Assembly (NCBI GenBank): GCA_021234155.1
Contig: JAJEKV010000105.1
Span: forward strand, 2,608,968 to 2,672,967
Direction of reading: 5' to 3'
DNA length: 64,000 nt
Source of the DNA: Isoetes taiwanensis
Taxonomy: Eukaryota; Streptophyta; Lycopodiopsida; Isoetales; Isoetaceae
Part shown: positions 26,025-38,862 of the stretch, piece by piece
Numbering within the stretch: position 1 is the first letter of the stretch
Layout of the letters: each line of letters begins with the position of its first letter
Notes under the pieces: model-generated
Seen by the model: only the letters and a program-made list of their open reading frames with translations
Told to the model about the DNA's origin: nothing
Databases searched by the model: none
Program-made: the position numbers and the translations under genes

Positions 26025-28112
26025 CAATGAAGATCTAAGGGCATTTCACGAAGAAGAAGGAAACTGGAAAAGAAGAAATTTTAAGGAATTATTTTTAAAA
26101 GAAGCAAGAAAAAGGCATAATCAATTCTGATGATGTCTGTGTGGTCGTGCACACAAAGATTTGTGGCCATATCCACAAAACCGTAAGAAACCTTCAAGGA
26201 AAATAATAAGTAATGGAAACAATCATAAGAAAATAAGAATTAGAAATCTGTATTTGTGACAAGATTCAGGCCCTAGAACGGGATAGCATGTTTAAGAAAT
26301 ATATGAACAGGAGGGAACCCAACCTGCCGCAAAAACAGGAAGATTTAGGAAGAAATTTGCTTCCCTGCAAGAACAAAGATTAATCACGAACTGAAGAATC
26401 TTTCTATTGAGAGACAAAAGAAATAAGAAGCATATTTAAGAACAATAAATGCAAGAATAATAGGGCAGAGGAATCTGCCATTGTTGATAGAAAAGAACGG
26501 CAGAAGATTCATCCATCTTTGAATGGAATAAGAACTGGAGGAAAGAAATATTTACATACGAATTAGCCCAAGCATCTTAAGATTTCCAGACGGGTCCATG
26601 ACTCGGCTCTTACCACAGCAATTAAAAAACATGATTCCGGCAGCAGATTCGATGAACCCAGATTAGGGTTTGAAGGAAGAAATCCGTCGACGCCAACAGA
26701 CGCTTCCATAAACGCCTTGCCAAGAAAAGGTAAGAAAATAAGAAAATAAAAAGATAAAAGAAAATTTGCTTTTCTTAAAAACCGAATCTATAAAGTGCTA
26801 ATAAATGTTTTTATTAAGATGTTTAAGAGGCATTTCTAAGAGTTTTGTTTTCAAATGGTGAGGGTTCGATTCTCACTTGAAACACGAGCATATGTATTAG
26901 CACTAGGGGCTTTATTTTAACCCACTAAGACAAGATTCGAGAGGGAATTTTAAGAGCAAGAATATAGGATTTTTTTTAAAAAATCCGTTAAGACCACAAA
27001 ACAAGCACACATGTTTTTTTAGCACTATGGGATTTTTAAAATCCATAAGACAAGTTCGAAAAGGGATTTTGATGATAAAGTTCCATTAAGACAAGTCTCG
27101 AGAGGGACTTTTACGACGAAGTTCAAGAAGGCTTGGTGTCTTGATATCTCCATACTCTTTGAACTTAAGTGGTCCATGTAATAATGTAAATTGAAACCCA
27201 TGGCAGTTGTCATGGTCAAGAATCTATGTTCCTTCAAAGACCATAGAAATGTGTTAAGGCTGAGAACGTTTGCTTTTGCAAAACAATTTGCAAAGCATAT
27301 GAGGACATTTGGGCAAGATGACATTTACCCAAGGTTCTTTTAAGGATATGGATATGGTTTACTTTTATACAATCTAAGAATGAAATTTAGATTGTGTTTT
27401 ATTAAGATACAAGAATTTGTGGATTGACATCATGTTAGCCACATATGAACATGATCTTTTAAAGATCAATTCTAGAGTTGTCTGATGTGTTGAGACTCGG
27501 AGTCTTAATATTTCAACACTCTAAAAGTAAGAAGTATTCATGAAAATATGGAACCTAAGTTATATGACAATGATGACATGACATTAAGAACCTTCTCACA
27601 AGAAATTCACACTAGCCATCGCCATAGCGATGTTCTAACTAAGCTGCCTATAGTTAGTCTATGAAATTAGTTGGCGAGTCTCATGATGAGATGGTCGACT
27701 GGGTAGTGAAATTTCTACTACTCTAAGGACTAAGTTAAGAACAACTTTTAGATATGAAGTTGTGTAATCTCTCTAAGATGCTTGGCGTCTTATATGAGAG
27801 GGGGAAGGTTTGGTGATATTTATTCACTAATAGTCCAAAAATTACTTTAAAATTAACCTTGGACACAAGATTGGCCATATGAAATTTAAGTAAACACATA
27901 AGGTTCTATGATTCAAGACAACCCCTCACACGATGAAGGAGTTGAAGACTTAATCATGTTGAAGACCCTATATGGGAAGGAAGACTTTCTCTAAGCACAT
28001 GCTATACGAGAAAGATGATTATCCTGAGATTCTAGACGAACTCTTGGGAACTCTTCGGACTTGAAGACATGGACTGACAATGAGGACATTGTCTTTTTTA
28101 AGTCAGAGAGAA

Positions 28113-28313
28113 TGTAAGGAACCTTAGGATAAAAAGACATATACATTTATACATGTATTTGTACGGTATTTTTCTACGTGTCTTTTGGTTCATGTCTTTT
28201 CACATGGACAAAAGGCCACAATTTTGTACATTTTTGTTAACTTGGAATAAGAAATGTAGTTTAGGAACTGGTGCTCTCTTCATGAATGCGTCTCTTGTTC
28301 CTTGTTCATTACA
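28113..28313 (+). repeat. 3' LTR (201 bp)
   Basis: It differs from the 5' LTR at one visible site (TTTGTACGG versus TTTGTACAG). Preceded by a purine-rich tract and followed by AAAAT. Confidence 0.92.
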
Positions 28314-28390
28314 AAAATCGCATCTGATGGGAGGGCAGCCATGTTCGAGATGAGTCTAGACATTTCAGATCATTCCGGATCAGCTGGAAG

Positions 28391-28880
28391 CAGTGTGGGA
28401 ATTTGACACCCCAGAGAGTGTCAAAAGCAAAAAAATGTGTCAAAGAGACATTTTCCGTAGAGAAAATGTGTCAAAAGAGAATTTATAGTTTGATAAAATG
28501 CGTCAAAAGAGACTTTAAAAAATTTTAAATGTGTCATTTGACACGCTTAAGAATATTAAGTGTGTCAAAAAAAATTAGAGCCCCAAATACACAAGATTTG
28601 TCTGTACAAGGCTACTTAATAACGCAAGAAGAATTAATATTCAATAGAATTTTTCATTATCCTTATATTTGTATAAACTTATCTTTCATAACAAAATTCA
28701 TATTGTAATCTTTTCGTTGTAGAATTTCAAATTATTTTCTTCATTTGATAAACATAAAAAAAAGTGTATCAATGGTGTTCACAACGCGTACAAAAAATTT
28801 GGAAGTGTGTCAATTGACACATTCAATTTTAAAAAGCGTGTCATAAGAAATACAATAAATAAGTTGAATTTCCCACACTG
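28391..28880. mobile_element. hAT-like MITE, 490 bp
   Basis: Terminal inverted repeats CAGTGTGGGAATTT and its partner AATTTCCCACACTG, flanked by an 8-bp near-duplication (GCTGGAAG and GCTGGGAG). The ends are full of short GTGTCAAA or TTGACAC motifs on both strands, the subterminal repeat pattern of hAT elements. No coding capacity. A truncated second copy lies at 36503-36865 within the duplicated segment. Confidence 0.82.
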
Positions 28881-29887
28881 GCTGGGAGGCGCCCTTGGGG
28901 CCAGCCATGTCCGATGCATATAGATGTTTTGCATTCACCTGAGATATTGAAGCTGCATGGAAGCAGCTGCAGATTTTTGCTTCCTCTGTTTCTGAAGATT
29001 GGCTTTTGGTTAAATTTCCAGCCCCAGTTTCCAGCCTCGGTGCCCTTAAGTCATTCTCTGGCGGCTTCTTCAGATAAGTACATAAATCTGTTGTGCTGCC
29101 GTTGAATTTTAGTTAAAATCTGGAAAGAATCATTCACATCCATTCACATCCATGGCTTGGAAACCGCAGCTGTGGTAAGCTTCCTTTATCTATTCAGTAT
29201 AGATCGTCTTTCTCTTTGAGTTAAACCGTTGGTTGCAGGCACCGCTTTATTGGGATGTGTATACAGCTTCAGGGTTGAATTCAACATTCACATGCCTCTT
29301 AAGAAGCAGTATGTGGTATTCAAACAAATGTTTATTCAGTTCTTGGTGCTTTTTTTACTAGAGAAAAGCCTTACATTCAGTACACAGATTGTTGCAGAAT
29401 CTAATTGTTGCAGAATCTAATTCTTTAACCAGGGAATAAATTACGAATCGTATATTTCTTATTAGCCAGAATGACTTTAGCTAAACTTGCTCGATATTGA
29501 TCCTAAAACTTTCTGTGGTTTAGCTAAACTTTACATATTTTTCCTCTCATACTTTCCAGCATTTAGCTAAACTAGCCTAAACATCATCCCAAAAATTTCT
29601 ATGGTGTGGCCAATGGAAATTATTAAACCAAATTACTATACTTTTTTTCAATTGTTTCCACTTATTTTAGTCATTTTCTTTGTGAAAATATTCTAAAATA
29701 ATGCTAACTAGCAAAATTTATGACTCAAAATAATTTATAATGCTAGAAACTAAATTACTAATCATATATTTCTTAAAAACTAGAATGATATTAGCTAAAC
29801 TAGCCCGAAATTCATTCTAAAAGTTTCTATAGTTTAGCTAAATTATACAAAATTTCATCTTCTTACTTTCTATCGTTTGGCTAAAGA
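28518..29887. repeat. Segmental duplication, left copy (1.37 kb)
   Basis: This segment recurs at 36503-37867 with almost no changes except a short divergent patch (28965-29030) and a 5-bp length difference. It includes the right two thirds of the hAT-like MITE and the TAGCTAAAC-rich stretch at 29439-29887. Confidence 0.93.
29439..29887. repeat. Diverged internal tandem repeat with TAGCTAAAC motifs
   Basis: A unit of about 135 bp starting ATTACGAATCGTATATTTCTT at 29439 recurs in diverged form at 29754 (ATTACTAATCATATATTTCTT). Each contains several TTTAGCTAAAC words. The same pair exists in the right copy at 37419-37867. Confidence 0.75.
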
Positions 29888-30371
29888 CACAATTTGGGGC
29901 TCTGCAGCTGTTTGAAGTATATATTCTCCTTGAGACACATTCAGTTCTTGCAAGATACTATAAGCTGAAAGGAGAAATTGATAAAAGTAAGTGGACCAAA
30001 ACATCCATTTACCATTGTTATGCATGCAAATATTTTAATACCAGTCCAAGGATTCACATAAAATTGTGTAGCAACTTCATAAGAAATTGGAATCCAGATA
30101 TTCTAGCCATGTTCCTCCATTACATATGGTAAAAACATCCAGCCCTAATGCCAGCCATGTGACGCCATCTCCAATCTGAAGCAGTTTAACTTTTAGAAAG
30201 AAATGAAAAAATTACTGGCTCTTCCTACTATGGAAGAAGAGACAGCCTTGCTCAAAGCTAGACATCATATTATGCATATTATTCAGAACCACAAGAATCG
30301 GCGACAGAAGGATCAAGCATAAAATCAAATAGTACCAAATCAGCTACAAAAGGATCAACTATCACTATGAC
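29888..30371. other. No recognisable gene
   Basis: Noncoding sequence between the left duplication copy and the reductase fragment. Confidence 0.5.
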
Positions 30372-30614
30372 CTAAGAAGGAAAATGTACCTGCTCAATTG
30401 TCTCCATGCCTTCAAAGCTAAGAGGGGCAGGAAAAGAGTCGACTTGCAAAGGATAGAGGCCTTGTCTAGCATTTATGGGACAACAAAGCATCTTGAGAAG
30501 AAGCTCGCCGGATTTGGGATGTGGAGTAGGCATATCTTGCATATACTGCAAGCTCCTACGGGCTCCTACCGGATCTTTCGCATCAAATTCCACTAGTCCA
30601 ATCACCTTGTGCAT
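30372..30614 (-). pseudogene. MDR-family reductase fragment, enoyl reductase (MECR)-like
   Basis: The minus frame reads MPTPHPKSGELLLKMLCCPI then NARQGLYPLQ, resembling the GEVLVKMLAAPINPSD...QGVYP start of the GroES-like fold in mitochondrial trans-2-enoyl-CoA reductases and related quinone oxidoreductases. The Asp normally in INPSD is replaced by Arg (INARQG), and the frame ends before the NADPH-binding domain. It is a first-exon-size piece; the MDR fold is supported, the precise family less so. Confidence 0.55.
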
Positions 30615-33248
30615 CCTTGCCCGACTGATCGATCACCTGCAAGGACCATGCATTTGTTTACAAGTCCAGCAATTCTTCCATATGAAATTCAAGAAATTTT
30701 CCAATTTTCTTGGCCCTACGATGCGAAAATTTAAGGATCAATGGACATTATTCATTTAGGCTGACGTGGCATGATACGTGGATGATATATACCATGTTGG
30801 AGCAAGAAGTTCTATCTCTGACTCATGAGACTTTGTTACAGACCAGTCTTCAGCAAGATCTATATATAACAATTGATAGCGCAACAATTGATGACTCCAA
30901 AGACAACATATTAAATTTATTCACATGAATTACAAATTTAGAATATCAGACGTGAAGATGTAGACTTTGAAATTATGTTAGCAATTATTGGTTCCAAATA
31001 ACGAGATGATATACATAAAACCCTAACTCCAACAGTTTTTTTTTTTGCGAAAGTGTATGCCCTATTAGTCTATTGTCTAGTTGGTAATCCTCTCCTAGAG
31101 CCAACCACAAATGTAGCAGCCAATGTAAAACGTCCAATGTAAAACGTCCAGGAGATTTCAAGGGCCATTGATATGCAAAAAGACATTGTAAAGAGCAGGA
31201 TTAAATGATTGATATTCTTGATAAATGGAAATGCAATGGCAAAAATCATGATGTCCTGGTCCTTGGAGGTTTTCTTTACAACCTCTACTGCATTTCATGT
31301 ATTCAATACAATTCTTTCTTTCTTTTCCGATAGCTTAATTCATCCACATACAATAATGACGGAGGACTATCCCATGAGAGTAGCTGAAAAATTAGGGCGC
31401 CTTCATCTCGGAAACAACATTATGAATTTAGAGATCACCATTGAACTGGAAGTGGAAACTACGCTTTATTGCACATCAAACATGACAAAACAATTAGATC
31501 AAACATGGCAGCATCCCATGAAATAATAACCTAGATGCATTATTAATTAAACTAATCTTTTCAGCATGGGGGAGATTTCTTCCCAGCTTATCAAAGAAAG
31601 TAGAGTGAATTGGCATCACCAGAGAGGCTGAGTTTGTAAAGAATGATGAAGGAATAAAGTCCATGTGCACTTACTTTCACAAATATGTTTCGAAATCCAG
31701 CCTCAAAAAAGAAAGTCCTAGAAGTATGAAGAGTCTTGAAGATGGTGATTCGTAATGGCAGTTTTAACTATATATTTCCACTTTCTTTATATTGTCACAG
31801 AATCTGTATACACAACGGCTCCAACAGTACGGCATAAGATCATTGGCCATATATGCTTGGTGTAACAATGAATCAATTTGAAAGCAAGAAATCAAACTCA
31901 AATCACTTGGAAACCCTGGCAGAATAATAAAACAGAAGTGCAAAATCAGAGGGCTTAGAATGATGGAAAATATATTAGCTCCTCTACAAATCTTTCTGGC
32001 AAAGTCGCGCCACGTGGAGCATGCCGAGATCATGAGTACATCCTATATGGCCTTATCTGTTGGCCAGAGCTGGAAGCAAGAAAAAAAAACCACGAAGTTT
32101 CAGATTTAAAAAGGAAGAGTATTTTTTGTGAAGATGGCAAAGATTGGCATGTTAACCCTAAACCACAGCTCATTCTGTAGCTGAAAATCAATCTTGCTGA
32201 CCCATACAAAAGTAAAATTTCAAAGCTTTATACCTTGAAGAGCCAGAAATGCGGAAAAGGAAGGTTGGAATGAGATTTGATGGCAATGCATGTTGAAGAA
32301 CATGAAAAACAAGCTTTGCTTCATCAATTTCCATGCCAATTTCCTAGGCTTATCTAATTTGCATGGCCTTAGATTTGGGAAAATGAAGATCTAACTCAAT
32401 CTTATGTTCTGTTGAGAGACTACTTGTAAACCATTTGATTAAACAGCAATGTTGCAATCTTTGCCATTGGTTCTTTTCTATGCTTCTGGAAAACTCAACA
32501 AGACCAGAGACATGATAAAGAGGCTCCAAAGATGACAGAAATCCAGCTCTTCAAAATGAATCCCAAGCCTTAGATGCTTGCATTAATAAATATTCATAGA
32601 ATTGGGGGGCGGTTCGTCTGTAGATGGTAAAAGTCAAGCATACACTTGGAGACACATTCACATCCGAGATTTAATAAATGATAGATGCAACACGTCACTG
32701 TGTGAGGTATGACATTTTGTATAGTAATATAGCTAAACAAATAGTAACGAGGACCCATATCGACCTTGAAAGGTGCGATGGCTAACACCGTCCACATGTT
32801 AACTATGAATGAACTATATCGCTAGAAGAAGGTATTTAGTTTATATTGGACTTCTCAAGAACTTTGCTGTTTCCTTCTACAGACATAAATCTACTTTCCA
32901 GAGAATGGAACATGGATCTTTAGAAGTGTGCACTTTTGAATTCTAAAAAGAGGTCACTCAATCCTTATGTTCTAATATGCGCCATAGTGATGGCACTCAA
33001 CTCTATGGTACCTGGATATGGTACTGTTCTTACTCAAATTTCAACTAAATATGAATAGCAAAGCATTCTCATGTCAGATTAGATGGCCTGCAACCCCTTT
33101 ATGAAAGTGAAATCTAAAAAGCTTTAAAATGTTAATGAGATGTTACCAGATCGTAGGAAAATGTTACAGCTTTTACAACCTCTCTAAGCCTAAGTTTGCA
33201 TGTAAATTCACTTTCATGAAGTAACAATATATGTTTGATGATATGCAG
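30615..33248. other. No recognisable gene
   Basis: No supported coding sequence. A minus frame at 31764-32033 and others are unremarkable. A poly-T run lies near 31037. Confidence 0.5.
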
Positions 33249-34190
33249 CTGTCGGAGTCCTCACAGGATCTGTCCTGTTCGTGAAAGATGATCTGAAAAT
33301 CACAGATTTAAGTAGACATTTTGGTAGGATTATTCAACATAGTTTCTCTGCTGGAAAGCACTACAGCAAGCCGATTATCATATATGATTGGAAGGAAGAG
33401 GAGTATAGCAGTTGGATCTTTGATTTTATGTCTGGCGTCAACAATAATGGGCTTAGCCCCATCATATTTGGTGCTGCTCTGGTAGGCAGAATGATTTCTG
33501 ATATAGGCTTAGGATTTGGCTATGTTTTGGTTCTAGAGTACTTCGCAGAATTGGCACCATTAGAAAGGAGGGGATCCCTTGCTTCTTTGCCAGAAATTTT
33601 CATCAATATAGGCATTTTGCTGAGTTATGTCTCAAGCTATGGTTTTGCAGGGCTGCCCTTAGGCAGAAACTGGAGATGCATGTTCTTTGTTGGTGCACCT
33701 CCAGCATTACTACTAGCCCGCTCTGCCGTTTTCATGCCAGAATCCCCTAGATAGCTGGTTATGGAAGGAAAAATAAGCCAAGCGGAAGCTGTGCTTCTTA
33801 ACATTTTTGCGGACGAACAAGAGGTAAATTTAAGATTATCTGCGATAAAGACCGCTGCCGAATTCTCTGACCCAGCCTATGAAACATGTTCAGTTACTTC
33901 AAACACAGAGAAAACTGATCTCAAGAAAGGTCACAAAGCATGGAAGGAGCTGCTGTGCTCTAATCCGGCTGGAAGCAAAATACTACTAATGGCAATAAAC
34001 GTGCGTTTCTTTCAACAATTCGGTGGGATCGATGCATTGGTTTACTATACTCCAGCAAGCCGGAATAAGCAACAAAGATTACCACTTGGAAAGCCAGTAG
34101 TCACCAAAATATTCAAGACCATCTTCAGTCGAAGACCTCTGCTTTTAATAAGCGGCTTAGAACTACAGCAGCAATGGGCATGTTAGCATT
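33249..34190 (+). pseudogene. Polyol/monosaccharide transporter (MFS sugar porter) pseudogene
   Basis: An AG acceptor (ATATGCAG) precedes AVGVLTGSVLFVKDDLKITDL, the first-helix GV(L/M)TG signature of plant polyol transporters. A degenerate loop follows (YDWKEEEYSS in place of GRxSDWIGRR), then LERRGSLASLPEIFINIGIL, GLPLGRNWRCMFFVG and FMPESPR. A TAG stop replaces the Trp of PESPRWLV at 33752. The frame continues as LVMEGKISQAEAVLLN and reaches FFQQFGGIDALVYYTP and SRRPLLLISG before degenerating. About 310 of roughly 500 residues are represented. The stop, the decayed loop and the lost end make it non-functional. Confidence 0.85.
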
Positions 34191-36502
34191 TGTGCTAAAT
34201 TTTCTCAACAGCGACGAAAGAGCAACATGTCCTAATTACAAAGTCCCTTGTGATTCGTATACAATACCTTAAATACCTTAAAGCTCTTAGTTGTGTCTTG
34301 TAGATCCAACTTTTAGCTCTATCTAAACGAAATCTAATGTGAACAACAATGAAGCTTTGGAAATAGTGGTAGCGAATAGCCAAGCGACTAGTCAGAAATA
34401 GATACAAAAGTCAAATTTGGCAAATGCATATAAGCAGCCTAACATACATTTTAACTACGGAAGAACAGGGGACATACCTGCATGAAGACAGCAGACTGAA
34501 ACTAATTTCTGATTGTGGCATTGGCACTGGAATGTTGGCGCATCCCTTATATAAATTGCAGTGCCAAAATTCTGAGACATGCCTCACATTTCAGCACAAC
34601 TCCTTATATAACGATGGTGTTTTGTCCAATGCAACTTCTTGCTGCCGGAATGGAGAGCTTTCAATTAGAAGGCATTTGGTTACAAGATGATGACTCCTTC
34701 GACATGTTTGTGACAATAGGAAGTCAGAAGTTCAAATGTGAGCCCATAGAATAAGCAGATGCAAACACTGTTTAAGGACAACATCTACAGCTAGTTCCAG
34801 ACAAATTGCCTTAAGGCAGGTAAATGTGGCGCAATATACAAGCGAAGCACTGAGACTAACCCGATGATAGGAATCCATGGAGATGCAGCTTGCCATTGCG
34901 CATGCCATTGCTTCCATTTTTGGAGATGAATCATTAAGATCAACAAATTGCTTGAACATCATATAATGTCACTTATCAAACATGCTGGTATCATAAATTA
35001 TGCACAAAAACCTGTACTGCTACTACTGAACAAGTCTTGATAAGCTGAGTCTATTGCATGACAAAGACTCTGCTTTTACCTGGATTTAAGGGCAATTTTC
35101 TAAATGGCACAAAGAGAGGTGCATTTGGGTACGGTGACGAAGTAGAAATGCCTTCAGACACGAAGTATTTGAGGGTTATAATAGCTCTGCAGGCTAAAAG
35201 GTACAAAGATGATTCCTAAAAATAGAGAGATAATGATGGAAAAAAAAGTTATGGATTATGCGAATCACTCAACGCAGGATCAATGCATGCAATTTTAGCT
35301 TGGCTGTCAAAGGATCAATCGATGCAAACCTAGAAATGCTGATGAAGAGCCCATACAACCCGATTCTGGCAGTACCAGCTAGAAACATAAAAAGAAAAAA
35401 AAAATACTCTAAGCACCAAATCCGGAAAAGTAGTAAAATCACTGTTAAAAGCAAGTGCTTACTCAGAAATAGAGATCCCATTCGCTTTGAATTGTGCACT
35501 ATATTCCAAATCTTTATACCACTTGGAACTTCGCATTAAAAAAATTTCCTTCAATACGGCAGAAGGACAAAGCAGGGCAACAGACGAAACCCAGAAAGGT
35601 ACAAGAGCATAGACACTTTGGAATGCACCGTAGATGAAGTACTAGAGCTCTAAACATACCTCAGCCATCTAGATTATGGGAGCTTTTTTTTTTTTTGGCA
35701 CTTTTTTTGCAGCCTCTCATCAACAGCTTAAACAAGTGTCCTTGAGATATTACAGAGTGGAGAAGAGGGAAAAAAAAAACCAGACCAGACTGTCAGATCA
35801 AACCCATATGATATAAATAATCATCATTCATAAACCTACAAAGTCAAGTGCCATAATTCACCATAGTCGCTTCTTCCTGCCTGGCTATGGCAATGCTGGA
35901 CATTTCAAGTAGTATGATGTGTCTTCTGACAATGCAAAGGTGTCCTTAGGCAAAAAAATGGTCATTGACAACAACGTTTTTCCAGTTAATGCTCATACCT
36001 GATGTGGTAATCCAGATTCGACATGAGACAAGGATAGCCAGCTAGCCTCTTTTACAATGCCACAGAGGCAGCACTTCGTTAAAAATACCATTTTTGTCAG
36101 CAAAAGTGCTAGAAGAAGTTAAAATCTAGGTCGTAGCAAAACTTGAAGAGAGAGGGAAAAAATGAAGGGGGAGCAAAAGGAGAGATAAATCAAAACAACG
36201 GGAAAAGCTTGTAACCCAGAAAAAAACAGCCCACATAAGAAGTACGGACAAGAAGCAGAACATCTGAGGAAAATGAAGCAGAACAGCAGAAAAGAAGCAG
36301 TACAGACGAAGCAGAACCGATGACGCTTAGTATCTCCATGTTATTTTCATGGGCATTTTCTAATTTCCCTAGCGGTTGATTTGTAAAATTGGGAATCTAA
36401 CGGTGTATTCTCATGCCACATCAGATTTTGCTGATGTGGAAGAGACACGTGGATAGGCTAAAATTGCAGAAAGGGTTGTAGGCCCGGTAGGGCTGGTGTG
36501 CT
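34191..36502. other. No recognisable gene
   Basis: No supported coding sequence. A short hairpin CCACATCAG/CTGATGTGG sits at about 36418-36441, some 60 bp before the right copy of the segmental duplication. Confidence 0.5.
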
Positions 36503-37867
36503 AAAAATTTTAAATGTGTCATTTGACACGCTTAAGAATATTAAGTGTGTCAAAAAAAATTAGAGCCCCAAATACACAAGATTTGTCTGTACAAGGCTAC
36601 TTAATAACGCAAGAAGAATTAATATTCAATAGAATTTTTCATTATCCTTATATTTGTATAAACTTATCTTTCATAACAAAATTCATATTGTAATCTTTTC
36701 GTTGTAGAATTTCAAATTATTTTCTTCATTTGATAAACATAAAAAAAAGTGTATCAATGGTGTTCACAACGCGTACAAAAAATTTGGAAGTGTGTCAATT
36801 GACACATTCAATTTTAAAAAGCGTGTCATAAGAAATACAATAAATAAGTTGAATTTCCCACACTGGCTGGGAGGCGCCCTTGGGGCCAGCCATGTCCGAT
36901 GCATATAGATGTTTTGCATTCACCTGAGATATTGAAGCTGCATGGAAGCCATTGCATTTTTTGCTTCCTCTCGCTTTTCAAGATTGGCTTTTGGTTAAAT
37001 TTCCAAATTTCCAGCCTCGGTGCCCTTAAGTCATTCTCTGGCGGCTTCTTCAGATAAGTACATAAATCTGTTGTGCTGCCGTTGAATTTTAGTTAAAATC
37101 TGGAAAGAATCATTCACATCCATTCACATCCATGGCTTGGAAACCGCAGCTGTGGTAAGCTTCCTTTATCTATTCAGTATAGATCGTCTTTCTCTTTGAG
37201 TTAAACCGTTGGTTGCAGGCACCGCTTTATTGGGATGTGTATACAGCTTCAGGGTTGAATTCAACATTCACATGCCTCTTAAGAAGCAGTATGTGGTATT
37301 CAAACAAATGTTTATTCAGTTCTTGGTGCTTTTTTTACTAGAGAAAAGCCTTACATTCAGTACACAGATTGTTGCAGAATCTAATTGTTGCAGAATCTAA
37401 TTCTTTAACCAGGGAATAAATTACGAATCGTATATTTCTTATTAGCCAGAATGACTTTAGCTAAACTTGCTCGATATTGATCCTAAAACTTTCTGTGGTT
37501 TAGCTAAACTTTACATATTTTTCCTCTCATACTTTCCAGCATTTAGCTAAACTAGCCTAAACATCATCCCAAAAATTTCTATGGTGTGGCCAATGGAAAT
37601 TATTAAACCAAATTACTATACTTTTTTTCAATTGTTTCCACTTATTTTAGTCATTTTCTTTGTGAAAATATTCTAAAATAATGCTAACTAGCAAAATTTA
37701 TGACTCAAAATAATTTATAATGCTAGAAACTAAATTACTAATCATATATTTCTTAAAAACTAGAATGATATTAGCTAAACTAGCCCGAAATTCATTCTAA
37801 AAGTTTCTATAGTTTAGCTAAATTATACAAAATTTCATCTTCTTACTTTCTATCGTTTGGCTAAAGA
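36503..37867. repeat. Segmental duplication, right copy (1.37 kb)
   Basis: Counterpart of 28518-29887. It starts inside the hAT-like MITE, so the MITE is 5'-truncated here, and ends at the same CTAAAGA word. The only clear differences lie at about 36948-37013. Confidence 0.93.
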
Positions 37868-38862
37868 GCTCCAGGATTGGTGCAGGCCCGAAAAAGGTTA
37901 AGCTAAAATTATTATTTTTTACCAATTTTTTCCATTTACTTTAGCCAATTTTTTTCAAAAAGGTGCTAAAAAATCGCCAAATAGCTAGGCCAGAATCTAA
38001 TATCTTAACTGGAAGACTCCGTGATATTGGAAGGCTACCTCCTTATTCTCTGCTTAATGTATATGCCATTATTCACAGCATCCTGTCCCATCACATCTGC
38101 TAGGTATGATTGTAATATGCATTCTCATAGTTTATAGTTTGTACTTTGAAATTAAAATTCACATTTTAAATTCTGTTTGTACTGATACTGCAGAGACTGC
38201 AAGGTAGAAGAATAACGGATTTTTCACTTCCTTTCTTCTACTACTAGTTGAAACAATATAAACGAGATTTGCATCCATTTACAGCTTCTTTTGTTATACA
38301 AGCCCAAAGCATTATAGCCTCTCTAATGCCCCAGATGAAAGGTGAATCTATTTAACTACCTATGTAATGACTAACCTTCACATTCACATGCTGAATACAT
38401 GATACTTGTCATGTTGAAATAGGATATTTGATGAAATAGGATATTTGAAATTCATTGGGCAGTTGCCGCCAAGTTCAATGTTTTTATGTATCATATACAT
38501 TCGCTACATGTTCTTTGTTCTCAATATTTAATGGTGCAAATGCCTCTATGAGATTGTGGTGCTGAAATAAGATATTTATATCCATGCATTTTCTACATAT
38601 CCTTTGTTCTTTGTTCTTACTATTTGATGGTCAGATTCTGCATACTAAATGTCAGCATCGCCACTCCATTTTTAGGGACAAAAGATACAAAGACGTAAGA
38701 TACAAAATGGTTCTATTTGCTGATCTTTGTAAAACGCATGTCTATATGGAATTAAAACTCCTATTTGTATATTTCTTGGCACTTACATACTTGCATAAAC
38801 AGGCTAACAGGCCTATAAAGTTTACCTATGTTTACTTTAGTTAGGGCCCGAAGGGCCCAAAA
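37868..38862. other. No recognisable gene
   Basis: AT-rich noncoding sequence; the first 120 bp contain further GCTAAA-type words resembling the repeat just before it. Confidence 0.5.

Larger units (their letters stand above)
25810..28313 (+). mobile_element. Non-autonomous LTR retrotransposon, 2.5 kb, nearly identical LTRs
   Basis: LTRs of 201 bp at 25810-26010 and 28113-28313 both start TGTAAGGAACC and end TTCATTACA. They differ, by eye, at one position. The flanks carry the 5-bp target duplication AAAAT (25805-25809 and 28314-28318). A primer-binding site TGGTATCAGAGC, complementary to the initiator methionine tRNA 3' end, follows the 5' LTR by two bases. A purine-rich tract (CAGAGAGAA) precedes the 3' LTR. 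The 2.1-kb interior has no long frame and no gag or pol motif I can support, so it needs proteins from elsewhere. In size it is larger than typical TRIMs and smaller than typical LARDs. Confidence 0.92.

Noticed and set aside
26855-26890. tRNA-like T-arm (GTGAGGGTTCGATTCTCAC) inside the LTR element
   Set aside because: Only the T-arm is recognisable; the rest does not fold as a tRNA.
30710-31526. Plus frames of 72 and 105 codons
   Set aside because: No motifs or homologous pattern; AT-rich chance frames.
28518-37867. Direct repeats as the LTRs of a 9.3-kb retrotransposon
   Set aside because: The repeats lack TG...CA ends, primer site and polypurine tract, and the right copy begins inside the MITE.
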